A DNA stretch of 64,000 bases from Granulicella aggregans (GTDB lineage Bacteria > Acidobacteriota > Terriglobia > Terriglobales > Acidobacteriaceae), in assembly GCF_014203275.1 (NCBI RefSeq), contig NZ_JACHIP010000001.1:744001-808000 (forward strand), given 5' to 3'. The position numbers and the translations under genes are program-made. Below, piece after piece: positions 43,724 through 52,014 of this stretch. The first letter of the stretch is position 1. Every line of letters starts with the position of its first letter. A model generated the notes under the pieces. The model saw only the letters and a list, made by a program, of their open reading frames with translations, had not been told where the DNA came from and searched no databases.

Positions 43724-43773
43724 CCACTCGAATGGCTATGCAAAGGAATAGTACGACCACTCGAATGACTATG
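43724..43773. promoter_or_regulatory. Direct 17-bp repeats before PadR gene 2
   Basis: CCACTCGAATGGCTATG (43724-43740) and CCACTCGAATGACTATG (43757-43773) differ at one base and start 33 bp apart, about three helical turns. The first copy ends 4 bp from the PadR start, so binding there would block transcription or translation. Confidence 0.6.
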
Positions 43774-44182
43774 GGAAGAGGCGAGAAGTATTTTTTCTTG
43801 CGGAATGTGGAAAGCTCTGCGGGCAGTTTCGCCGACGGCAAGCCGATATATCAGCGTTGACTGCTCGTTCGGTCCCGAATCGTCCGAGAATCAGCGGTAA
43901 TGACGTAATCTCTCTCGGTTCCTATATTGTTGCTGCCAGGCGGCGTCGAAGATCGTCCCGGCGAAATCCGGCAAGCTCCAAGCGTCAACCCCAACTAACA
44001 GTAGGCCCACGCTGGCTGTTCACACGCGGCCGGCAAACTCCCATAAACACGCGACTCAGAGGAAGTTTTTGAGGTGATGATTGGGAGTCTGGGCGAAACG
44101 AAGGGGGGCGTACACCCTCAAATTGTCAAATGAGGTTTCTGTTGGACCTTACTGAACCCGGATCTAATTATCACTCCGGGAT
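43774..44182. other. Spacer between PadR gene 2 and tRNA-Asp, no gene seen
   Basis: About 400 bp without a convincing reading frame; the longer open frames have odd composition (Arg-rich) and no ribosome-binding site. No integrase or attachment-site duplication was found beside the tRNA. Confidence 0.4.
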
Positions 44183-44212
44183 GCCATACGAAGCTAAGTT
44201 CTTTGCTTTGTA

Positions 44213-44216
<4 letters not shown>
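44183..44216 (-). other. Hairpin at the 3' end of tRNA-Asp
   Basis: GCCATAC and GTATGGC arms, extended inward by AAGC/GCTT, form a strong hairpin whose 5' arm on the minus strand includes the CCA end of the tRNA. It may act in 3' processing or termination, though no T-run follows. Confidence 0.35.
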
Positions 44217-45038
<822 letters not shown>

Positions 45039-48000
45039 ATGCTTCGCAACGAAGACCGGGATATATTCAGCCAAACTGTCTGCAACGCATCGCACGGCCC
45101 CCACGACCAATACCGAATCGATCAAACCAACAACGGAGACCCGAGTCACGTTATAGGCCGCCGCAGTTTCCTCACAGGCGTTGCGGGAGCGGCGATGCTG
45201 GCCCATGGAAACTCGACCAACGCCTTCACCCAGCCCTCCGCTAGTCGCGTCAACCTGGCAAAGATTGCGATACCATCCAGCCTCGTCGCCACCAGCGAGA
45301 ACCGCATCTCCGCGGTCAACGACGGACAGACTCCCGCAAACTCTCGCGATCGGTCAAACAGCCTCTACGCTCTCAGGAAAGAGTCCCCGGACGAAGCCGC
45401 GCCATGGATCGACTACCAATGGAGCGCGCCCGTCGCCATCGACTCCGTCGATATCTATTGGGCTATCGACGCGCCCCGCGCCAAGGGCCTTCCGGGGACC
45501 GAATGGGCCACGCTCGTCGCGCCCTCGTCCTACGAGCTCCTCTACTGGAACGGAAGCGATTATGCTCCGGTGAAGAACGTCAAGGGACTCGGCACCGCAG
45601 CGGACCAGTTCAATTCGACCAGCTTCACCGAGATCAAGACCGACCGACTGCGGCTGCAGGTCAATCCCGAAGTAGAGAAGCCGGCGGGTGTGCTCGAGTG
45701 GCGCGTATATAACGCCGGTCCCGTGCCGGTGCTGCCTCCAGTGATTCATGCAGGGATCGATCGTTCCGTGATGATCGGCGGTCAGACCTACCTCGCCGGC
45801 AAGGCGATCTGGCTGGAGGATCGCCGAGAGAACGTCGCGCGGTGGTCCAAGGTCTCAGGCCCCGGCACAGTAACATTTGCCAAGGCAACGGCACCTGTTA
45901 CAACGGCAAAGTTCTCTGCTCCCGGAGATTATGTCCTAGCGTTGATGGGTTCAGGCGGAGGCAGCGACCCGAAAGCGACCGTCCATGTCCACGCGGAGGC
46001 TCCACCACCGGCCGACCGCTTGGATGTCGTCTATACGCGTAAGTACAGCATCGACAGCCCGCTGTGGGGGGCGCGCGCGAAGACACTGATCGTCGACTGG
46101 ATTCCCCACTGCATCGACTACTGCGAACGCACAGATATTCCCACAAACAAGGGCGATGGCGGAATCGACAACTTCGTCGAGGCAGCGAAGGCGAACCGCG
46201 GAGAAGCCCATGCCCCGCACAAGGGCTATGTCTTCTCAAACGCCTGGGTCCATCAGACCGTGGAGTCGATGTGCATCGCTCTGATGGTTGACGCCCAAGG
46301 CGATCAGGAGATCATCGCCTCTCAGCAGAAAATGAGCGCAACGCTGGAGCGCTGGATTCCGATCATCCTCGCCGCGCAGATGTCCGATGGCTATCTACAA
46401 ACTGCCTTCATCCTTACCGACCGCAGCAAATGGCCGGAGCGCTGGTCGCCCGACCATCGCGGCAACCACGAAGGCTACGTGTCGGGCTACTTCATCGAGT
46501 CCGCCATCAATCACTACACCCTGACCGACGGCAAGGACCTCCGTCTCTATAACGCCGCAAAGAAATTGGCCGACTGTTGGGTTGCGAACCTCGGCCCCGG
46601 CAAGAAGGACTGGTTCGACGGCCACCAGGAGATGGAGCAGGCCCTCGTTCGCTTCGGCCGCTTCGTCAACGACCAGGAAGGCAATCATCGCGGAGACGCT
46701 TACATCGCTCTGGCGAAGTTTCTGCTCGACTCACGCCGTGGTGGCTCCGAGTACGATCAGAGCCACCTTCCCCCAGGACAGCAGTACGAGGCCGTTGGCC
46801 ACGCCGTTCGCGCGACATACTTCTACTCCGGCATGGCGGACATCGCCGCCGAGACCGGCGACAAAGATTACCAGGGAGCGGTGTTGTCGCTGTGGGACAA
46901 CATGGTGAACCGAAAGTACTATCTGACCGGCGGCATCGGGAGCGGAGAGACCTCAGAAGGCTTTGGCCCGAACTACTCGCTGCGCAACGCGGCTTACTGC
47001 GAGTCCTGCTCAAGTTGCGGCCTCGTCTTCTTCCAGTACAAGCTGAACCTTGCGTATCACGATGCGAAGTACGCCGATCTCTACGAGCAGACGATGTACA
47101 ACGCTCTGCTGGGCGGCGTCGCGCTCGATGGCAAGAGCTTCTGCTACACCAATCCGCTGGTCAACACGCAGCGCGCGAAGTGGCACACCTGCCCCTGCTG
47201 CGTGGGCAACATCCCACGCACACTATTGATGATGCCCACTTGGTCCTACGTGAAGAGCAAGCAGGGCGTCTATGTGAACATGTTCGTCGGCAGCCGCATT
47301 CGCGTCGGCGAGATCGCCGGCACAAATGTCGAGATGGTGCAGAAGACGGAGTATCCGTGGAAGGGGGCGATCGCCATCACCGTCAATCCGGAGCAGCCCG
47401 CCACCTTTACCGTATTCGTCCGCATTCCAAATCGCAAGACGAGCAAGCTTTATACCGAGACCCCCGCGATCCGGGGCGTGAAGCGTTTCGCAGTCAACGG
47501 CAAGCAGATCACTCCGCATATCGAAAAGGGATACGCTGTAGTGACGCGCGAGTGGAACGCGGGCGACACGATCGAGTTTGAGCTTCCGCTGGAGCCCCAA
47601 CGCGTCGTTGCTGACGATCGCATCAAGGCCGATCTTGGCACCGTTGCCCTAAAATACGGCCCGCTCGTCTATAACGTAGAGACTTCGGACAACCAGGAGA
47701 TCGAACGCGAGCTTAGCGACGCTCCTCTGTCGATGGAGTGGAAACCCGACCTGCTCGGCGGAGTCATGGTGATGACCGGGAAGTGGAAAGACGGTTCGCC
47801 TATGGTTGCGATTCCGAACTATGCGCGAATGAACCGAGTGCCACCTCCGCAAGAATATCCGGGACGCGAAGACATTGACTACGCACCTGGATCCACGACC
47901 AACACTGCGAAGCTGAGCCGCCAGTCCACCAAAACCGCTGCGCCTTCGTCTCCGGCGATCGTCAACCCCAACGCTGGCGCTGGCGTAACTACCGGCACCC

Positions 48001-48044
48001 GTAAGCGCTCGGGGAACTTCATCGAATCAAAGGTATGGATCTAA
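45039..48044 (+). CDS. Tat-exported GH127-type beta-L-arabinofuranosidase-like enzyme
   Basis: A 1001-residue protein. A twin-arginine signal (GRRSFLTGVAGAAMLAHG) sits at about 41-58 after a long N-terminal extension. A discoidin-like beta domain follows (about 75-230, WIDYQWSAPVAIDSVDIYWA), then an Ig-like segment (about 240-325), then the GH127/DUF1680 alpha/alpha barrel (NAWVHQTVESMCIALM, MSDGYLQTAF, QQYEAVGHAVRATYFYSGMA, YYLTGGIGSGETSEGFGPNY). The cysteine-rich HTCPCCVGNIPRTL is the family's zinc/nucleophile site. Characterised members release L-arabinofuranose from plant hydroxyproline-rich glycoproteins. GAGGG is only 3 bases from the ATG, so a shorter start nearer the signal is possible. 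Confidence 0.85.
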   Translation: MLRNEDRDIFSQTVCNASHGPHDQYRIDQTNNGDPSHVIGRRSFLTGVAGAAMLAHGNSTNAFTQPSASRVNLAKIAIPSSLVATSENRISAVNDGQTPANSRDRSNSLYALRKESPDEAAPWIDYQWSAPVAIDSVDIYWAIDAPRAKGLPGTEWATLVAPSSYELLYWNGSDYAPVKNVKGLGTAADQFNSTSFTEIKTDRLRLQVNPEVEKPAGVLEWRVYNAGPVPVLPPVIHAGIDRSVMIGGQTYLAGKAIWLEDRRENVARWSKVSGPGTVTFAKATAPVTTAKFSAPGDYVLALMGSGGGSDPKATVHVHAEAPPPADRLDVVYTRKYSIDSPLWGARAKTLIVDWIPHCIDYCERTDIPTNKGDGGIDNFVEAAKANRGEAHAPHKGYVFSNAWVHQTVESMCIALMVDAQGDQEIIASQQKMSATLERWIPIILAAQMSDGYLQTAFILTDRSKWPERWSPDHRGNHEGYVSGYFIESAINHYTLTDGKDLRLYNAAKKLADCWVANLGPGKKDWFDGHQEMEQALVRFGRFVNDQEGNHRGDAYIALAKFLLDSRRGGSEYDQSHLPPGQQYEAVGHAVRATYFYSGMADIAAETGDKDYQGAVLSLWDNMVNRKYYLTGGIGSGETSEGFGPNYSLRNAAYCESCSSCGLVFFQYKLNLAYHDAKYADLYEQTMYNALLGGVALDGKSFCYTNPLVNTQRAKWHTCPCCVGNIPRTLLMMPTWSYVKSKQGVYVNMFVGSRIRVGEIAGTNVEMVQKTEYPWKGAIAITVNPEQPATFTVFVRIPNRKTSKLYTETPAIRGVKRFAVNGKQITPHIEKGYAVVTREWNAGDTIEFELPLEPQRVVADDRIKADLGTVALKYGPLVYNVETSDNQEIERELSDAPLSMEWKPDLLGGVMVMTGKWKDGSPMVAIPNYARMNRVPPPQEYPGREDIDYAPGSTTNTAKLSRQSTKTAAPSSPAIVNPNAGAGVTTGTRKRSGNFIESKVWI

Positions 48045-48603
48045 GCAACTTTACTGTGTGACTGAAGGCGGCGCGTTGTCAGGGCGTGATCACAAGGCTC
48101 AGGGAGACCGTGTGTGTCAAGCCCGTCGACTGCGCGACGACCGAGTTACGCCCGATCACATCGCCAGCCCGCCCAGCCTCCAGACACACGTCACCGCCGA
48201 CGATCCCGGAAAAGGGAGCAGCGGAACGCCAGGCAGAGACACTGCAAAGCCACCTGTCGTTCCATTCCTTCTCCGCTATGCTCTCGCACCCTTTGAAGTT
48301 CGAACCGGCTGCGAGAACAGATCGTCTCCCAGTTCGCTGAGGATAGGGGCTCTGCTTCCAATCTTGTTGCGTTTACACAATTCGCAAGGACGAGGCGCAG
48401 GATTTACAGGCAAATCGAAGCGGATATCGGCTTTGTCCAGCACCACATATTGGCCTCTTGCAGGTTCTTGTTGCTTATCAGCAACAGCTAGACGCCGTGG
48501 TATAGCATGACTCCTAAAGCACATTTTTTGGGACCGCCGGGCCCGTCGTCTTCCTTTTCAGGCCGTTCGCGTCAATTTTCATAGAGCACTGGGATAGAAA
48601 TTC
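48045..48603. other. Spacer of 559 bp, no confident gene
   Basis: Between the GH127-like gene and the XRE regulator. On the minus strand an 82-codon frame (48276-48524, with CELCKRNK) and a second frame ending at 48079 are open, but neither has a recognised domain or good start. A degraded gene is possible. Confidence 0.35.
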
Positions 48604-49335
48604 ATGGAAGGTATCGGCGGCAAACTTCGGGCATCACGTCTTGCCTGGAAGCTCACACTGAGAGAGGTCGAACAGCGCACGCTGCGGCTCGCGCAGCAGT
48701 GGGGCAACCCGGCCTACCGGATCTCCGCCAGCTGGCTGGATCGCGTTGAGCGGGAGAACCGCGGCCTCTCCGCGACAAAACTCATCGTCCTCGCCAATAT
48801 CTACAGCCTCACCCCGGATCAGATGCTCGGCATGTGCCCTACACCGGACACAACTTTTACACCGTCAGAAGACCTCTCAGTCCCCAACGCGACCCTGCTT
48901 GCGGAGGGCAATCTTGATACCTACGCGAAGGTCTGGTTGCCCGACACCCTCGTCACCGAGACCCCGGCCGAAGCGACCGCTCTCCTTCCGGCCGAGCAGG
49001 GTCTGCTACCCAGTCACTATCGGCGCGCGGTGATCGGAAGACAAGACCGAACCCTCGAACCCATGATCCGCGCTGGCTCCATCGTTCTCATTGACACGCA
49101 GAAGCGCTCCATCGCCACCCGTCGCGAATGGAACCACGAGTTCGATCGCCCTATCTACTTCCTCATGACGCGCGACGGCTATGTCTCTGGCTTTTGCGAG
49201 CTCGACAAAGAATCAGACTGGCTCACCGTTATACCGCACGCGCTCTCGTTCGAGTCCAACCGGCGCTTTCGATATCGCAAGGATATTGAAGTAGTTGGAA
49301 CTGTGGTCGCTGCGGTCATCCGCCGCACCGAATGA
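48604..49335 (+). CDS. XRE-family regulator with S24/LexA-like C-terminal domain
   Basis: A 243-residue protein. The N-terminal helix-turn-helix (about 4-75) has a longer loop than usual (LREVEQRTLRLAQQWGN, SASWLDRVERENRGLS, NIYSLTPDQMLGM). The C-terminal part (about 140-240) resembles the S24 peptidase fold of phage repressors: RRAVIGRQDRTLEPMIRAGS, RPIYFLMTRDGYVSGFCELD. At the position of the usual catalytic serine (SMEP) it reads TLEP, so self-cleavage seems unlikely. Monocistronic; function unknown. Ribosome-binding site is weak. Confidence 0.7.
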   Translation: MEGIGGKLRASRLAWKLTLREVEQRTLRLAQQWGNPAYRISASWLDRVERENRGLSATKLIVLANIYSLTPDQMLGMCPTPDTTFTPSEDLSVPNATLLAEGNLDTYAKVWLPDTLVTETPAEATALLPAEQGLLPSHYRRAVIGRQDRTLEPMIRAGSIVLIDTQKRSIATRREWNHEFDRPIYFLMTRDGYVSGFCELDKESDWLTVIPHALSFESNRRFRYRKDIEVVGTVVAAVIRRTE

Positions 49336-49344
49336 TTGCACCAG

Positions 49345-49884
49345 CTAGAGCGCCTGTTGCAGTTCGACGAACTCGGGCAGCTTTACACCTTCGTACAGCA
49401 CCAGCAGGCTCCGTGTCATCAGGTAGTACGTAGCGACGGCACGCTGCGCATAGACAGGAAACTGCTCCCGCAGATGGCCGGTCGCTGAAGCCCCGCGAAG
49501 CCGTCCGATATGCCACTTAATCTCCCGCGCATTCAGGCGCAGCTCTTCGGAGAGTTGCAGCGCATCCGGATACCAGCGTTGCACATAAGTCGCCAAGTCG
49601 ATCAGGACATCGCAGTTCTCCTCGAGAGCATCGAGCCCGTTCATCCCGCCAATCATCTCGAAGATGCGGTCCGGTTCGAGATGCGACTGCTCATCAGGCC
49701 GCTCGTCCAGCAGATCCAGGGCGACCTCGGCAAACTTCTCGCGATCGATCTGCCGGAGCCGTCCTAGCAGAATCCGCCACGCATTCGTAGAGGCTCTGCG
49801 GGCCCGCATGATGTAGTAGAGAGCTATCCCAATGAGCGTCGACACGAAGGCCCCCACGATAAAGAGAAAGACGATTTGCCTCAT
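49345..49884 (-). CDS. Single-helix membrane protein of unknown function
   Basis: A 179-residue protein: N-terminal membrane helix (about 4-26, VFLFIVGAFVSTLIGIALYY), then a soluble helical region (RLRQIDREKFAEVALDLLDE, DALQLSEELRLNAREIKWHI). I recognise no family. Its start overlaps the stop of the upstream membrane-protein gene by 4 bases, so the two are translationally coupled and probably act together. Confidence 0.6.
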   Translation of the reverse strand: MRQIVFLFIVGAFVSTLIGIALYYIMRARRASTNAWRILLGRLRQIDREKFAEVALDLLDERPDEQSHLEPDRIFEMIGGMNGLDALEENCDVLIDLATYVQRWYPDALQLSEELRLNAREIKWHIGRLRGASATGHLREQFPVYAQRAVATYYLMTRSLLVLYEGVKLPEFVELQQAL

Positions 49885-50657
49885 GATGCACTCGCCGTCG
49901 TGCGCAAGCTTCTTAGAACAAGTGCCGCCCGTTCCTGAAGGGCGCGAAGTTCTTCATGCAATTCAGAGGGCAGCTTGCGGGGAACTGGCTCTTCCATCGC
50001 GAGCGTCACAGACCAGTACGTAAGACAGATCAGATAGAGCCCTATCTGCGACTCGGAAAGCAGTCGGTGGATGTTGTCCGCGGGAAAGAACGTGTGGGCC
50101 GCGTCCATGAAGATGCCGTAGAGAGAATAAAGCCCCAGCCCTTGCGCAATCCTCGCAACGTGTGTGCGCCAAGGTAGACCCAGGGTGACCGAAAGTGCAA
50201 TCATCGCAACAAAAATCTCGCTCATCAGTGCGGACGCGAACAGATCTCCGCGAATCACAATCGCCAGTCTCAGCGTCTTCGCTGGCGGAGCAGCCAACCA
50301 TGCAAGCCCTGCCGCCAGAGCGACGCTGGTAGCGGCCAGCGCGATAAAACTCTTCCGGACATCAGGAGCCCAGGCTCCAAGTGGCTGGAAAACGTGCGTT
50401 GCCAACTCATAAGCGATAGCCAACTGGAGAGCAAGATCCACGAAAGCCAGCGTCCAGTACGTATAGAAGTACTCGCCCTTCGATCCATACCGTAGCGTGA
50501 AGAACAGCACGATCGTGCGAACGATATTCACGCAGATCAGCGTCGTGAAGACCGGAAAAGCTGACGCCCGGTTGCGAATAAGAAGCACGCCGAGCAGGAT
50601 GCAATGCCCGAAGAAGGAGAGTGCCCAGAAGAGACGGTCGAGGCTCGAAAGATGCAC
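49881..50657 (-). CDS. Seven-helix membrane protein of unknown function
   Basis: A 258-residue protein with about seven hydrophobic helices evenly spread over residues 8-220 and a cytoplasmic helical tail (PSELHEELRALQERAALVL). The family is not recognised; the layout recalls small sensory or 7TM proteins seen in Acidobacteria. Coupled by a 4-base overlap to the single-helix protein downstream. Confidence 0.62.
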   Translation of the reverse strand: MHLSSLDRLFWALSFFGHCILLGVLLIRNRASAFPVFTTLICVNIVRTIVLFFTLRYGSKGEYFYTYWTLAFVDLALQLAIAYELATHVFQPLGAWAPDVRKSFIALAATSVALAAGLAWLAAPPAKTLRLAIVIRGDLFASALMSEIFVAMIALSVTLGLPWRTHVARIAQGLGLYSLYGIFMDAAHTFFPADNIHRLLSESQIGLYLICLTYWSVTLAMEEPVPRKLPSELHEELRALQERAALVLRSLRTTASAS

Positions 50658-50707
50658 TACGTCCTCCTCTAGGCACGATCACTTCAGCGTCAGTAAGTTT
50701 ACGACAG

Positions 50708-50887
50708 TTAGAGAACCGCGAGTGAAGGAATAATCAAGGCGATAGCAACGATCGACTCACCTGTCGGCTGAGGGTCGCCACCGGTAACCGCGGACGGCGT
50801 AGGCAGCGTCCCGGCAAACATCTTCGTGGTTGGCGCAACGAGAAGGGCGATGGCAAGGGCGGACGAGGTGGCAATCTTTTTGAACAA
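50708..50887 (-). CDS. 59-residue membrane peptide, TTG start
   Basis: A small frame that ordinary length cut-offs miss. It begins FKKIATSSALAIALLVAPTT, a signal-like helix, continues with a short Gly/Pro loop (TPSAVTGGDPQPTG) and ends in a second hydrophobic helix (ESIVAIALIIPSLAVL). AAGGAGA lies 6-7 bases before the TTG, an excellent ribosome-binding site, and that site is part of an extensive hairpin (separate entry). It lies 50 bases upstream of the 7-helix protein gene on the same strand. No family recognised. Confidence 0.55.
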   Translation of the reverse strand: MFKKIATSSALAIALLVAPTTKMFAGTLPTPSAVTGGDPQPTGESIVAIALIIPSLAVL

Positions 50888-50891
50888 GGTG

Positions 50892-50928
50892 AGTCTCCTT
50901 TTCAGCGCATCTGCGCTGGCCGGAGACT
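50892..50928 (-). promoter_or_regulatory. Leader hairpin enclosing the ribosome-binding site of the 59-residue peptide
   Basis: On the minus strand AGTCTCC (50928-50922) pairs with GGAGACT (50898-50892), which contains the Shine-Dalgarno sequence, and an inner CAGCGCA/TGCGCTG stem stacks inside. Translation should depend on opening this structure. Confidence 0.55.
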
Positions 50929-51166
50929 ATGTGTCCCTGTCTCTTTTTCCTCTCGCTTACCTTGTTAGATTGCCTATGCGAAAACTGCCGTAAATACAGG
51001 CACTTATGCCCCGATAAACATCGATGAGTGGCTCACCGAAAGGCATGTCACCGTTCGTAGAGTTTGCCAATAGGCAACAAAAGCCCTCGCCACGATCGCG
51101 AGGGGAGGTTACTGATTTAGTTCTAATGAAGTTTCATAGCGCAAGGTGTAGGTTGGTGGAGACGAA

Positions 51167-51994
51167 ATGCTAACTTTTAGAACTCTTTTACTCTGTTCCG
51201 CCACCACTGCCCTCTACGCGCAACAACCGGCCCCACCCCAGTCGCACCACCAGCAGCCTGTCGTGTGCGCGCACCGTGGATGGCTCTCGCCCTCACAGGT
51301 TGAGAACAGCCTGCCCGTCATGGAGAAGACAGCCCAAGCCGGCGTTGCCATGATTGAGTTCGACCTGCGTCGAAGCAGCGATGGGCGGCTCTATCTCCTC
51401 CATGACGCCACGCTGGACCGGACCACCGACGCCGCCGGGCCAGTCCTGTCCAAGTCTGCGGCAGAGCTCAGACAAGTCCACCTCCGCGGACCGGAGACTG
51501 GGCGTCTCGTGGAGGCAATCCCAACCTTCGATCAGTTCTTAGTTTGGGCGCAACACCATCAGATTGAGCTAATGGTGGACCTGAAGGATGCCCCGTCGGC
51601 CCAGGTCGTTTCGGAGTTGAAACGATACGGACTTCTCAATCGCGCGATCCTGCTTACCTTCGACGAGGCAACAGCTCAGGCGGCACTTGCCTCTGATCCT
51701 CAGGTACGAGTCTCAATCCTCACCAAGACTCAATCCGAGGTGGACCAGGCAATTCAGACCGCAGGTCAACACCCTATAGACCTTTACCTGCCCCGCACCG
51801 GCGAACCTGCCTTGTTTCAGTACGCTCACCAGCGAGGGCAGAAGATCATTACGGACCTGATGGAAGGCCCCGACCTGCAGTTCGCTGCAAACGGCGAGGA
51901 TGTCTACCGGGAGTATCTGAAAGATCGCCCGGTAGACATCCTCGTCTCCAACCACCCTGAAGCGCTTCGACGAACGCTTAGCAATCCGCGCTGA
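51167..51994 (+). CDS. Exported glycerophosphodiester phosphodiesterase
   Basis: A 275-residue GDPD-family enzyme that hydrolyses glycerophosphodiesters to glycerol-3-phosphate and an alcohol. Signal peptide about 1-18 (ending LYAQ). Active-site pieces: CAHRGWLSPSQVENSLP (H-R-G and E-N, about 34-50), IEFDLRRSSDGRLYLLHDAT (E/D metal ligands and the second catalytic H, about 63-82), and MVDLKDAPS. The C-terminal PVDILVSNHPEAL matches the closing barrel strand. GGAG is a normal distance from the ATG. Converges on the second GH3 gene with 20 bp between stops. Confidence 0.85.
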   Translation: MLTFRTLLLCSATTALYAQQPAPPQSHHQQPVVCAHRGWLSPSQVENSLPVMEKTAQAGVAMIEFDLRRSSDGRLYLLHDATLDRTTDAAGPVLSKSAAELRQVHLRGPETGRLVEAIPTFDQFLVWAQHHQIELMVDLKDAPSAQVVSELKRYGLLNRAILLTFDEATAQAALASDPQVRVSILTKTQSEVDQAIQTAGQHPIDLYLPRTGEPALFQYAHQRGQKIITDLMEGPDLQFAANGEDVYREYLKDRPVDILVSNHPEALRRTLSNPR

Positions 51995-52014
51995 ACCTTC
52001 AAAGCAAGCCCTGG

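Noticed and set aside
48276..48524. 82-codon minus-strand frame with CELCKRNK
   Set aside because: No family, weak start and isolated; kept only as a note on the spacer region.
50888..51166. Metabolite riboswitch (for example a GEMM cyclic-di-GMP motif) in this leader
   Set aside because: Only simple nested stems were found; no conserved riboswitch core could be matched by eye.
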